DNA from: Desulfosporosinus nitroreducens
Lineage (GTDB): Bacteria; Bacillota; Desulfitobacteriia; Desulfitobacteriales; Desulfitobacteriaceae
DNA length: 64,000 bases
NCBI RefSeq assembly: GCF_023897015.1
Contig: NZ_JAMHFY010000001.1
Location: 62,001-126,000, forward strand
Reading direction: 5' to 3'
In this document: piece by piece, positions 8,788 to 16,337 of the stretch
Layout of the letters: every line of letters starts with the position of its first letter
Position numbering within the stretch: the stretch's first letter is position 1
Notes under the pieces: generated by a model
The model's input: only the letters and a program-made list of their open reading frames with translations
Told to the model about the DNA's origin: nothing
The model's database searches: none
Translations under genes and position numbers: made by a program

Positions 8788-8910
8788 TTACTTATCCCCT
8801 TTCGGTTCAACCCATATCGCAAGGGCCATGTAAAAAATAGCATTATCCATATTTTCTGTAGCAAAATAAACAATGCTTATAATCCCAAAGATAGCACTAA
8901 AAATTCTCAC
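8788..8910 (-). CDS. Small membrane peptide
   Basis: 40 aa from GTG 8910, with GGAGG 7 nt upstream. Residues 3-17 are hydrophobic (IFSAIFGIISIVYF), followed by a second apolar stretch near the end. The start overlaps the stop of the upstream gene as GTGA, and the stop directly precedes the next ATG, so it fits the tight early operon. Function unknown. Confidence 0.6.
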   Translation of the reverse strand: MRIFSAIFGIISIVYFATENMDNAIFYMALAIWVEPKGDK

Positions 8911-9389
8911 GCACTTACCTCCTCCACACAATACGGACACTCTCCCGGCCTCGGACTAAGATTAGCAACCGGCACATCATACTGGATAAACAACTCTCTT
9001 AGCCTGCAATCCCTCGACCTGTCCTCACAACTCGAACAAATCCCCAACGCCTGTCCACATATCTCATAAAAGTCATCAGTCTTCACCGGCGTCACTCCGT
9101 CGATCTCCTGCATCCGTTTATATTCCCTAGCCGCCTCGTCCGAGTATTTGACGACAATTTCCATCTTCGAGACTTGATTAAGGACTTTTCTGATCTCCAG
9201 AGGATCCAGGCCTTTGAATAACGAGTCCATCGCTCTGCTCATAAACGACTTAGCCATACGGAGAGATTTCACGGCGTCTTTGTCTCGACTGTGCTTGGCC
9301 CATTCGTTCGCCGTGTCAGTGACATAGGCCACGAAGGATGCTATCGTTAGGGCTTGAGTTTTCTCGGTTCGGTTGAGGTAGGATTTCAT
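8907..9389 (-). CDS. Conserved phage protein (DUF5651-like)
   Basis: 160 aa. Begins M-K-S-Y-L-N-R-T-E-K, helical in the middle, and ends with a Cys cluster (C-S-S-C, C-R-L-R-E-L, E-C-P-Y-C) that probably binds metal. The N-terminus resembles DUF5651 proteins of Firmicute phages as I remember them. It begins in an ATGA overlap with the 57-aa ORF upstream. Role unknown. Confidence 0.65.
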   Translation of the reverse strand: MKSYLNRTEKTQALTIASFVAYVTDTANEWAKHSRDKDAVKSLRMAKSFMSRAMDSLFKGLDPLEIRKVLNQVSKMEIVVKYSDEAAREYKRMQEIDGVTPVKTDDFYEICGQALGICSSCEDRSRDCRLRELFIQYDVPVANLSPRPGECPYCVEEVSA

Positions 9390-9559
9390 AAAACAGCCCT
9401 CTTTCCCCGAATCAACATTTCACCAAGCGCATTCAGTACCCTGAAATTCTTAACGACTCGACCACTTCCACACTTCCACGCATCACACATCCATTTTCCA
9501 TTGACCTGTCGTGGTGAACATGCGTTGTAGAGTTGACCGCCATATTTTAGCTGTTTCAT
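9386..9559 (-). CDS. Small conserved-looking phage ORF
   Basis: 57 aa. ATG 9559 overlaps the stop of the upstream gene (ATGA) and its own TGA overlaps the ATG of the next gene (ATGA), so it fills the gap between them exactly. Contains C-S-P-R, M-C-D-A-W-K-C-G and a basic C-terminus. The double ATGA linkage is the main evidence that it is translated. Confidence 0.65.
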   Translation of the reverse strand: MKQLKYGGQLYNACSPRQVNGKWMCDAWKCGSGRVVKNFRVLNALGEMLIRGKRAVL

Positions 9560-10245
9560 AGTATCGCTATTTCTGATCTTACTTCATTTATTAGATCCTC
9601 TATGATAACCGCTTTTTTATAAGTTTCAGTGAAAAGATATAAACTCTCGCCTTGTTCCTTTTCCCATTGATTAATTAGCTCTTGAGCCTGTGTAATCAGC
9701 GGACTTCCCGTACTAAGGTTACTGTACATATCTTCGTAGCCATCTTCACATTTTTCGGATATAACGTCTTGTAAGTCGATTGAAAAATGAGTTTCGCCTT
9801 CTACTGCCCACAAATACTCCGGGACATCTTCGCCATTGGATAACTTGTCGTAAATCCAGTCTCTTACATCTTCGATTTCTTGAAGGCGCTCGCTATGCGG
9901 CAAAAGAAAATATCCGTCATAATCCTTGTAATTTACCTTTTCAGCCTTTTCATATGCTGCCGCTGATTTTCGAGATTCCTCAAGATCGAATTTATCTCGT
10001 CGTTCCTGCCGCGCCTCTTCGCATTCGCAATGGTCAGTTTTATTGCCTTTTCCGCAACGTTTGCAGATGTACTGCTTCCCCGTATAGCAGCGCTTACAAT
10101 GTTCGATATAGCCCTTCTCGCCGCGTTCAACAAAAACAAACCGTAAGCCTTTGCATTCTGGACAAAGTATTTCATTTTCCCCTAACTCAATCATGAGTCT
10201 ATCTTGTAACTGTGAATATAATTCTCTGGTAGTTACTCTCTCCAT
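9556..10245 (-). CDS. Phage protein with DnaJ-like Cys cluster
   Basis: 229 aa from ATG 10245, which has AGGAGG 6 nt upstream (an in-frame start at 10278 would overlap the previous gene more). Residues 25-75 carry C-P-E-C-K-G, C-K-R-C, C-K-R-C-G-K-G and C-E-C, like the zinc region of DnaJ. The C-terminal half is acidic and helical and not recognised. Overlaps the 57-aa ORF by ATGA. Confidence 0.65.
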   Translation of the reverse strand: MERVTTRELYSQLQDRLMIELGENEILCPECKGLRFVFVERGEKGYIEHCKRCYTGKQYICKRCGKGNKTDHCECEEARQERRDKFDLEESRKSAAAYEKAEKVNYKDYDGYFLLPHSERLQEIEDVRDWIYDKLSNGEDVPEYLWAVEGETHFSIDLQDVISEKCEDGYEDMYSNLSTGSPLITQAQELINQWEKEQGESLYLFTETYKKAVIIEDLINEVRSEIAIL

Positions 10246-10255
10246 GATTTCCCTC

Positions 10256-10360
10256 CTATCCGCACTGACTCCATCCACAAGCCGGATCTGGGCACTGAAT
10301 GCAGCCGCCTGTGTGGATTACAGTTAATCCGCAGTAAGGGCAGGCGTTTTGGTCGCTCAT
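10256..10360 (-). CDS. Minimal zinc-ribbon peptide
   Basis: 34 aa: [10 protein letters not shown] near the start and [15 protein letters not shown] at the end. Its ATG overlaps the TGA of the DUF5131 gene (ATGA at 10357-10360), and the next gene's ribosome site overlaps its stop. Very short zinc-ribbon proteins of this shape are common in phage accessory regions; function unknown. Confidence 0.65.
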   Translation of the reverse strand: MSDQNACPYCGLTVIHTGGCIQCPDPACGWSQCG

Positions 10361-11256
10361 CTCGACACCTCCGGCATTTCATCCCATGTTTGTCCGTCTA
10401 GTTCACGTCCGGCTTTCTTTTTGCCAACACGTACCATCCACGCCTTAAATCTTTCATCATCAACAAAAGTCCCAGGGTATTTCATACTATGGTGACCACC
10501 CTGATACCATCCCCACTCACCCCACTGTTTAAAGAAAAACGGTACTTTAGACCCGTGGCATTGATCCCTCAAGTTCCTTACCCAATCCGGATGTACAGGC
10601 CTTGCTCCCGGCCCTGATTCTCCGCCAACGATTACCCAATCAATTCTTTGAGCTCCCCAATCATTCGGATTATCCTTGGCAAAATCCATGCATCCACCAC
10701 AACGACATAATGTATCACCTAAAATATCAGATTGCAGATCAACTGGCCCTAATAACGGCTCTGCACTTATAAATCTTACTGCAGCTGGTGTCTGAAGGAG
10801 CAGTGGTATCCGTTCGTCAGCCGCTGCTTGATTCTCGACTGAAACACCTAACCAGACATTAGGCAATGGTTTATCATCATAAATAGGCCCGTTCAATCGT
10901 AACCATTTCAATCCTTCCGGCCTCTTTGTAAGAATCATGAAGGTATGTTGTTTTGCTAATCTCATAACGTCAAAAACTTCAGAAAGAAATGAAAGAGGAA
11001 CATCTTGGTGAAAAAGATCACTCATTGAGTTAACGAATATTCTTCGCGGCTTTCTCCATCCCAACGGCTGCTCTAATCGCTCTGGATGACAAGCCACATC
11101 ATTGAAGCTACGGTCTTTATAAGCAGGATTGCCCATTGCTCTTAACCTTGGCCATAATCGCTCGGCATAACAGTGCGCACATCCGGCAGATACCTTTGAG
11201 CAGCCAGTAACAGGATTCCATACAGCGTCAGTCCACTCAATTTTACTTTCAGCCAC
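10357..11256 (-). CDS. Phage Gp37/Gp68-type DUF5131 protein (radical-SAM-like)
   Basis: 299 aa from GTG 11256, which has GGAGG 8 nt upstream; an ATG at 11295 lies inside the preceding Cys-rich gene and is less likely. Motifs: [16 protein letters not shown], then [21 protein letters not shown], and [14 protein letters not shown]. These define DUF5131, abundant in phages and plasmids. The Cys motif hints at an Fe-S/radical-SAM-like enzyme but no reaction is established. Confidence 0.9.
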   Translation of the reverse strand: MAESKIEWTDAVWNPVTGCSKVSAGCAHCYAERLWPRLRAMGNPAYKDRSFNDVACHPERLEQPLGWRKPRRIFVNSMSDLFHQDVPLSFLSEVFDVMRLAKQHTFMILTKRPEGLKWLRLNGPIYDDKPLPNVWLGVSVENQAAADERIPLLLQTPAAVRFISAEPLLGPVDLQSDILGDTLCRCGGCMDFAKDNPNDWGAQRIDWVIVGGESGPGARPVHPDWVRNLRDQCHGSKVPFFFKQWGEWGWYQGGHHSMKYPGTFVDDERFKAWMVRVGKKKAGRELDGQTWDEMPEVSR

Positions 11257-11380
11257 GTTTCTTCCCTCCAATCTCATCCCATCGACAAAAATCAATTCTC
11301 ACATATCCACACTTGCCCTTATCTACACAAGTCTTGCACTGGCAAGCTTGTCCTTTGCAGGAAGTTAGGCATTTACACAT
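11249..11380 (-). CDS. Cys-rich small phage protein
   Basis: 43 aa with six Cys in the first 20 residues (C-K-C-L-T-S-C, C-Q-C-K-T-C) plus two later. ATG 11380 has AGAAGGAGG 8 nt upstream, one of the strongest sites in the region. It overlaps the DUF5131 start by 8 nt. It may bind a metal cluster, possibly for the DUF5131 enzyme encoded next; that link is only positional. Confidence 0.6.
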   Translation of the reverse strand: MCKCLTSCKGQACQCKTCVDKGKCGYVRIDFCRWDEIGGKKRG

Positions 11381-11396
11381 TATCTCAATCCTCCTT

Positions 11397-11729
11397 CTAT
11401 ATGACCTTTCCGTGCTTACGCGGCCTTCCTTCGTTGTATTTCATTTTAAGATCAATAGCAGCTTGTAGGTCTATTCCGTAGCGTCCACAAGTGTCGAATA
11501 TGCGAATTACAGTGTCTGCTAATTCAATTGGTATTCCCTCCGGTTTATCTACCTTTGTACAATGCTTGTAGGTTTCGTTTGGACTGTAACCTTTCCTAAA
11601 CTCCTCCAAAGCCTCAGATAGTTCGCTATGCATTAATGCAATTTGCTCACCGAATGTTCTTTCTTCATCCCAGAAACCTTTATTTACAGCGTTTTCATGA
11701 GCTTTCTTGACTAATTCATTAATTTTCAT
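11397..11729 (-). CDS. MazG-like nucleotide pyrophosphohydrolase
   Basis: 110 aa with the all-alpha NTP-PPase pattern: A-L-M-H-S-E-L-S-E-A-L-E-E-F-R (ExxE pair) and I-P-I-E-L-A-D-T-V-I-R-I-F-D (ExxD pair) that bind Mg2+. It hydrolyses (d)NTPs to monophosphates, clearing odd nucleotides or ppGpp-like signals. Phage versions are common in replication regions. Gap to RecU is 3 nt. Confidence 0.85.
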   Translation of the reverse strand: MKINELVKKAHENAVNKGFWDEERTFGEQIALMHSELSEALEEFRKGYSPNETYKHCTKVDKPEGIPIELADTVIRIFDTCGRYGIDLQAAIDLKMKYNEGRPRKHGKVI

Positions 11730-11732
11730 TCC

Positions 11733-12236
11733 TTACTTCCTCCCCATTAAATTCAAATAATCCAACACAATCCCACCGGATTGCTTAACCTCCAGAAACC
11801 TCTCGAAATCCTTAACCGGTATGCTCTTTCGACCATCGTTCAGCGACTTCAACCAGTACATATGCACATCGGCCAATTCAAGCCGGTAGATCTTTTTTAA
11901 CACCGTCATCTCGATGATGAAGAACGCTGTCCCGCCTTGCTCCTGCCAACTCCCGAGGAAATCCATTTGATGCGGCTCGATGTTTGACAGCGGGAACCTC
12001 GTTTTGTCGTGGCATTGCTTCGCGTCGAAGGCGATTGCCTTATCTCCAGCTACGCCGATAAAGTCTACCGTGCTTTTTTCTTCAGGGAAGGCAGAAACGA
12101 TCTGCTTCCCTTTTCGGATGACCTGCCATGGTGTGGCCACTTTTTGCACAAGGGCTAGACCTTTGGCTCTGTATTGTTTATTGGCGTGTTCGATGAGGGT
12201 TTCTAGGGATTTGCCGAGGTTTGCGTGGTTAGCCAT
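11733..12236 (-). CDS. recU: Holliday junction resolvase, RecU family
   Basis: 167 aa from ATG 12236. Motifs: G-K-S-L-E near the start, S-T-V-D-F-I-G-V (catalytic Asp), A-F-D-A-K-Q (D-x-K of the PD-(D/E)xK core), and the P-L-S-N-I-E-P-H-Q segment typical of RecU. It cuts four-way junctions during phage recombination and concatemer processing. It overlaps the preceding gene by 8 nt. Confidence 0.88.
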   Translation of the reverse strand: MANHANLGKSLETLIEHANKQYRAKGLALVQKVATPWQVIRKGKQIVSAFPEEKSTVDFIGVAGDKAIAFDAKQCHDKTRFPLSNIEPHQMDFLGSWQEQGGTAFFIIEMTVLKKIYRLELADVHMYWLKSLNDGRKSIPVKDFERFLEVKQSGGIVLDYLNLMGRK

Positions 12237-12888
12237 GTTGCACTCTCTCGAACTCAATCACCCATACCCAAGGATTGATATCCCATCCATAACCGCGTTT
12301 TGAGTTGATGCTATTCCATAGATTTTTAAAATAATCCTTACAAGCTATGGTTGTCTTAAAATCACAAGGATGCGCAGAACAAACATAATCATCGTGTTTG
12401 CAATTAAGCTTTATTCCTTCTGTTTGGGTATCCTCAGCGGTTATATCCTGTAATCTCTCAACTCGGATGCTTTTGACTTTGAGGAATAATCTAGCTGCTG
12501 AGCGCGGCATATGGATTGATGGTTTCCATTTCCCCTCGTACCATTCGCATGATTTCTGTATATAGTTGTTATCTCCATCGGCTTTGTATGCCGGAAATTG
12601 CTTAACTCGAAAACTCTCACCTTTGCCAACTGCTTTTTCGTAATATTTCCACGTTTCCCTCACCCAAAGGATGTCGCCGACTTGCCAAGGGCACTTAATT
12701 TCCTTTTCTCCGATTTGCGGCAATAATCTATTCCAATCATCGGCGTTGTAAGGATTCTCTTTGCCCGCAATATCCCTATGGCAATGATCCGGTTGAGGCT
12801 TTATGGCTAACCTCTTCATCGTCTTTCGTCCTGCTAAAATATCCTGAACTTCTTGAGTTGTAAGAGGGATCGGTTTTTCTTTAGGCAC
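12229..12888 (-). CDS. Conserved phage protein, ASCH-like
   Basis: 219 aa from GTG 12888. Shows I-L-A-G-R-K-T-M-K-R (family often has GRKTQTRR), W-Q-V-G-D-I-L-W-V-R-E-T-W and S-I-H-M-P-R-S-A-A-R-L-F-L-K-V, then I-T-A-E-D and W-D-I-N-P-W-V-W-V-I-E-F. These are features of a very widespread phage/prophage family with an ASCH/PUA-like beta-barrel, probably nucleic-acid binding. Function unknown. Confidence 0.8.
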   Translation of the reverse strand: MPKEKPIPLTTQEVQDILAGRKTMKRLAIKPQPDHCHRDIAGKENPYNADDWNRLLPQIGEKEIKCPWQVGDILWVRETWKYYEKAVGKGESFRVKQFPAYKADGDNNYIQKSCEWYEGKWKPSIHMPRSAARLFLKVKSIRVERLQDITAEDTQTEGIKLNCKHDDYVCSAHPCDFKTTIACKDYFKNLWNSINSKRGYGWDINPWVWVIEFERVQHG

Positions 12889-12894
12889 TAATCA

Positions 12895-12981
12895 TCACTC
12901 CTCCCCATCATTTCTGTGGGCACCATAATTCCATATTAGGCAAAAGGTTAGGATAGCGAGATAGGTTATGAAATATTTCAT
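12895..12981 (-). CDS. Small hydrophobic peptide
   Basis: 28 aa with one membrane-spanning stretch (YFITYLAILTFCLIW) and a charged tail. ATG 12981 has GGAG 8 nt upstream, and its stop region contains the GGAGG site of the next gene. Small, so uncertain. Confidence 0.45.
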   Translation of the reverse strand: MKYFITYLAILTFCLIWNYGAHRNDGEE

Positions 12982-13007
12982 TGTCCACACTCCATATTCA
13001 GAATGTT

Positions 13008-13409
13008 CTAAAAAGGTATATCATCGTCCAAATTCACTTCGTGTCCAAACGAACTAGATGAACTATTCGTCGATTCAGACGATCCTCCATCTTTCGGGCT
13101 CAAGAACCTTACATTCTCGGCAATAACCTCAGTAACCCATCGCTTTTGCCCATCCTGCCCAGTGTATGACTTAACCTGCATCCGACCGTCTACAGCTGCC
13201 ATTTTGCCTTTCGCTAGGTAATTTGCACACAACTCTGCAAGCTGCCGATAAACCACAACATTTATATAATCAACCTCACGCTCTCCCTGAGCGTTTTTAT
13301 AATTACGTTCGACTGCCAATGTAAACTTACAGACGGCTATTCCTGTTGGCGTGTAAGTGAGCTCACTGTCTTTTGTGAGGCGTCCAATCAAAACAACTCT
13401 ATTTAACAT
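13008..13409 (-). CDS. ssb: Single-stranded DNA-binding protein
   Basis: 133 aa, OB fold: [14 protein letters not shown]-x-[17 protein letters not shown], followed by a Ser-rich linker and the acidic tip D-D-D-I-P-F that recruits partner proteins. Coats ssDNA in phage replication and recombination. Overlaps the preceding 58-aa gene by 7 nt. Confidence 0.97.
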   Translation of the reverse strand: MLNRVVLIGRLTKDSELTYTPTGIAVCKFTLAVERNYKNAQGEREVDYINVVVYRQLAELCANYLAKGKMAAVDGRMQVKSYTGQDGQKRWVTEVIAENVRFLSPKDGGSSESTNSSSSSFGHEVNLDDDIPF

Positions 13410-13579
13410 TTCTTATTACCCTCGCTTTTCCCATTTACTAGCCATCTATTATGCGGCAAGTCGTTTTTCTTCCTCCAGATACACACAGCAGCCTTCGTGC
13501 AATTCATAATTTCCGCTATCTCTGTGTCAAGAAGGCCGCCTTCCCAGAGGTTTGTCGCTCTTTCTTTGTCAATTTTCAT
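13403..13579 (-). CDS. Small helix-turn-helix protein
   Basis: 58 aa from ATG 13579 (AGGAGG 12 nt upstream). The pattern [21 protein letters not shown], then W-R-K-K, is a homeodomain-like HTH of the kind found in small phage DNA-binding or terminase-like proteins. It lies between the replication protein and SSB genes. Role unknown. Confidence 0.6.
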   Translation of the reverse strand: MKIDKERATNLWEGGLLDTEIAEIMNCTKAAVCIWRKKNDLPHNRWLVNGKSEGNKKC

Positions 13580-13596
13580 AGCAAGACTTGTCCTCC

Positions 13597-14403
13597 TCAC
13601 AAATAAAATCCATCGTACTTACCTTTTTGTGATTTACCAAGATTGTCGGTTGGTCCCTTCGGAGGTGGCTTATCCTTTTTCTTGTAATTCGAAAACGGAT
13701 CACTCTCAGTCTTGAACTTGTCCAGGCCTCTAACCATGAAATCACCCAACCCCCACTTGTAACTCCAAAAGTAAAGTTCATTATCACTAAGAATGATTTT
13801 ATAATTGTCAATCGCTGTTAGAATTTCCTCAAGTGAAAACCCTTCCTCGAACCTTGCATTTATGTGTCCATACGTTTTGTCGTTGAGAGATTTATGCGTG
13901 ATTATTTTTTTGGAATTCCAATGCGAAAAGACTATATATATACTTTCTTTATAGTTTTCTTTACTTTCTTTGTTAGGGGTCTTTTTAGTCCCCTCCTCAG
14001 GGGACTTTTTAGTGCCCTGCCAGGGTACCAATTGGTCCCCTGGTGACTGATTAGTCCCCTCCTCAGCAGGGGACTTTTTAGTCCCCTCAATCCATGTCTC
14101 GAAATCCTTATTAAATTTCAAAGTTCGAGATTCAGACTTCGTGCTTCCTTTTGTGACTAAAAGGATGTTTCGATCAATAAGAGATTTTAACTCTCTCTTA
14201 ATTACTCTTCCGACGGTTCCTGTGGCATTAGCAATGAAAGTAATCGAAAGTTCGTGCTCTCGCCTTTGAAATCCGTAAGTAAATCGCCACACAGTCAGAA
14301 TGATTGAATATTGTGTCCCGTTCAGGTGGAGTTGCGCTGTTTTCTCCAGCAGGATATTTGCAATCCTTGTAAACTCCCCTGAATCAATTTGAACGTCAGC
14401 CAC
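13597..14403 (-). CDS. Phage replication initiator (replication protein O-like)
   Basis: 268 aa from GTG 14403. Residues 8-110 form an O-type winged helix (F-T-R-I-A-N-I-L-L-E, Q-Y-S-I-I-L-T-V-W-R-F-T-Y-G-F, I-A-N-A-T-G). A Gly-Thr-Lys-Lys-Ser-Pro repeat region (residues about 107-143) is encoded by a DNA repeat array, and a DnaD-like helical C-terminus follows. It binds the origin and recruits host helicase. No helicase loader was recognised nearby. Confidence 0.85.
   Translation of the reverse strand: MADVQIDSGEFTRIANILLEKTAQLHLNGTQYSIILTVWRFTYGFQRREHELSITFIANATGTVGRVIKRELKSLIDRNILLVTKGSTKSESRTLKFNKDFETWIEGTKKSPAEEGTNQSPGDQLVPWQGTKKSPEEGTKKTPNKESKENYKESIYIVFSHWNSKKIITHKSLNDKTYGHINARFEEGFSLEEILTAIDNYKIILSDNELYFWSYKWGLGDFMVRGLDKFKTESDPFSNYKKKDKPPPKGPTDNLGKSQKGKYDGFYL
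13931..14087. repeat. Putative phage replication origin: five 19-bp iterons plus AT-rich region inside the O-like gene
   Basis: Five 19-bp repeats start at 13976, 14000, 14023, 14042 and 14069. The consensus core is GGGGACT-TTTT-AGTCCCC, itself a 7-bp-arm palindrome; the copies at 13976, 14000 and 14069 differ by 1-2 bases and the central two are more diverged. Immediately beside them is a strongly AT-rich stretch (13931-13975, ACTATATATATAC and T-rich). This is the layout of lambda-type origins: iterons within gene O next to an unwinding region. Seen directly; the origin role is inference. Confidence 0.7.
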
Positions 14404-14433
14404 TTCTCCACCTACTCCGTTGCTTGGTCTTTA

Positions 14434-15510
14434 CTACTCAGTCCTCACGGGAAGAATTAACTGTGTATATCCATCTTCGCAAATAGTCATTGGGCCATTC
14501 GATCCGGAATATTTAAACACTAACCTTTCTTCGCTCGTTGCATTTATGGCCTGAAGTAAAAACTCAGAATTAAAAGCAATCTTCACTGCTTCGCCTTCAT
14601 GCTCAACCTTGATTGTTTCCTTGACCTCGCCAAACAAGGATGAAGATCCTGATACGGAAAGACTCTCCCCGCCAGCCATTTTTACGATCCTATAATGCTT
14701 TTCACAGAATATACTGGCCCGATCAATTGCGTTTCGCAGAATCATTTTATCGACTGAAAATTTAGCAATTGGATCACTGGGAATAACCGCTTTGTAGTTC
14801 GGGAATTGGCCTTCGATCAGTTTTGTTATAACCTTTATTTCACTGCAGCTGAAGACGGCAAACTCCTCTCCGAATTGCATTCTTACGACCTCATCATCAA
14901 AAATACTGGACATCGCCTTGGTGGCCTTACTCGGAACAATTGCATTAACTTCTACACTTTCTTCGATATGGCGACTTAACACAGCCATACGATGGGTATC
15001 GGTTGCCACAAAGTTAATTAAGTTTTCTTTGGCTTTAAATAAAACTCCAGAAAAAACAGGTCTAATGTCGTCAGACGAAGTGCAATGAATTGTCTTATTT
15101 AATGCAGTTTTCAATGCTTTTGTCGGTAAACGTAGCTCTTTAGGGTTCAAGATCGCGGGAATTGCAGGAAAATCCTCAGAATCCAAAACATTTAGATTGG
15201 CGCTCAATTCTCCGCAGGTGAGCTTTAATTTATCGCCGTTCGTTTCGATAGCTATTTCTCCAGACAGCTTTTTGAGTAGATCGTTGAAAAACTTAGCTGA
15301 TATCAAGACTCGTCCTATCTCCTGGATATCTACCCCTTGGATAATGCACTGAATTGTCAGTGATAAATCTGTAGCGGTTAGCTTTAAATAATCCCTCTCG
15401 GCCTCTATTAGGATTCCGCGAAGAAACGGGAGAGAAGATCTTTGGTCGGTTGCTTTTTGGACTTTATTGACTGCCTTGAATAGGATTGATTTATCGATGG
15501 TGAATTTCAT
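14434..15510 (-). CDS. dnaN: Phage-encoded DNA polymerase III beta subunit (sliding clamp)
   Basis: 358 aa, near full length for DnaN. Starts M-K-F-T-I-D-K; contains P-F-L-R-G-I-L-I, the A-T-D-T-H-R-M-A motif in domain 2, E-G-Q-F-P-N-Y and the C-terminal M-T-I-C-E-D-G-Y-T-Q-L-I-L-P-V-R, the last replacing the chromosomal M-P-x-R ending. It tethers the polymerase to DNA. Located beside the initiator gene, so the phage probably loads its own clamp on host replisomes. Confidence 0.95.
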   Translation of the reverse strand: MKFTIDKSILFKAVNKVQKATDQRSSLPFLRGILIEAERDYLKLTATDLSLTIQCIIQGVDIQEIGRVLISAKFFNDLLKKLSGEIAIETNGDKLKLTCGELSANLNVLDSEDFPAIPAILNPKELRLPTKALKTALNKTIHCTSSDDIRPVFSGVLFKAKENLINFVATDTHRMAVLSRHIEESVEVNAIVPSKATKAMSSIFDDEVVRMQFGEEFAVFSCSEIKVITKLIEGQFPNYKAVIPSDPIAKFSVDKMILRNAIDRASIFCEKHYRIVKMAGGESLSVSGSSSLFGEVKETIKVEHEGEAVKIAFNSEFLLQAINATSEERLVFKYSGSNGPMTICEDGYTQLILPVRTE

Positions 15511-15521
15511 ACTCTCACTCC

Positions 15522-16337
15522 TTACAACTCCGTATACTTAACAACCTTAGTCAGTACTTTTGTAGCCCTACAATAATCGCAGCACTCACAGCGCCTTGGT
15601 TCTTCCAGCCCTGATTTAACTGCAATTATCCTCGGCATATTAGCCTCAACCTCCGCCAACTCCTTAACCAATCTCTCAGGATCAGTCATGTTAATGATCG
15701 CCTTGTCGGGTGATTTCTCCTTACTGACCGCCACAATTAAAAACTCCGACCAATCTCCTTCATCCCTGCCCATCGCGATCCGTTCAACCTCTGAGTAAAT
15801 AGCATTTTGGAGGGGATATTGATAAGCCTCGACAAACGACACCTTTCTGTTAACTTTTTTACCAAACTCATCCTCCACGACTATCCAAACATGTTCAGTG
15901 ACGCTTCTAGTTGTCTTGAGATCAACTATTCTACGTCTCTCGTTGTTCTGGACGTCCAACATAACCTTCCACCATGCGCCGAACATAAACGCCGTCACAA
16001 TGACCTCTTTTTGTCCTTCGAGGCAATACATGGCGAAGGGATCTCGTTCTAGGGTTTCAATCATTTTGTCAGCGTCTTGATATTCTTTTTTTAGGGTTAG
16101 CTTTTGAGTAAACATGTTACTGTGATTAGCTATAAACTCTCGTCGTGTTCCGTCATTCCACGAATGCACATACTGCCCTACCTCCAGGGCAATGGATGAA
16201 GGTTCCACCCATTGCCCGTTCAAACTTGCCATTACGCTGGCTTCGCAATCAAGAAAATTTTTATATTGGCCTCTCGACATATAACAAGTGTTTGCCAAGG
16301 TACTATGATAATTATCTTTAGTTAAAGGGAACATCAC
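15522..16337 (-). CDS. PD-(D/E)xK nuclease, RecE/exonuclease VIII-like
   Basis: 271 aa (ATG 16337 or 16334). Motifs: S-R-G-Q-Y-K-N-F-L-D-C-E-A, E-V-G-Q-Y-V-H-S-W, W-W-K-V-M-L-D-V (catalytic Asp), R-I-V-D-L-K-T-T (D-x-K) and Q-Y-P-L-Q-N-A-I-Y, followed by a C-terminal Cys set C-E-C-C-D-Y-C (an Fe-S or zinc site). It fits the DUF3799/RecE-like exonucleases that make 3' tails for annealing. It starts in an overlap with the downstream-acting partner gene upstream. Confidence 0.85.
   Translation of the reverse strand: MMFPLTKDNYHSTLANTCYMSRGQYKNFLDCEASVMASLNGQWVEPSSIALEVGQYVHSWNDGTRREFIANHSNMFTQKLTLKKEYQDADKMIETLERDPFAMYCLEGQKEVIVTAFMFGAWWKVMLDVQNNERRRIVDLKTTRSVTEHVWIVVEDEFGKKVNRKVSFVEAYQYPLQNAIYSEVERIAMGRDEGDWSEFLIVAVSKEKSPDKAIINMTDPERLVKELAEVEANMPRIIAVKSGLEEPRRCECCDYCRATKVLTKVVKYTEL

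Noticed and set aside
13931-14100. CRISPR-like array
   Set aside because: Repeat units are palindromic and spaced 19-27 nt with no unique spacers of constant length, and lie inside a coding region; an origin explains them better. No CRISPR or cas gene is present in the window.
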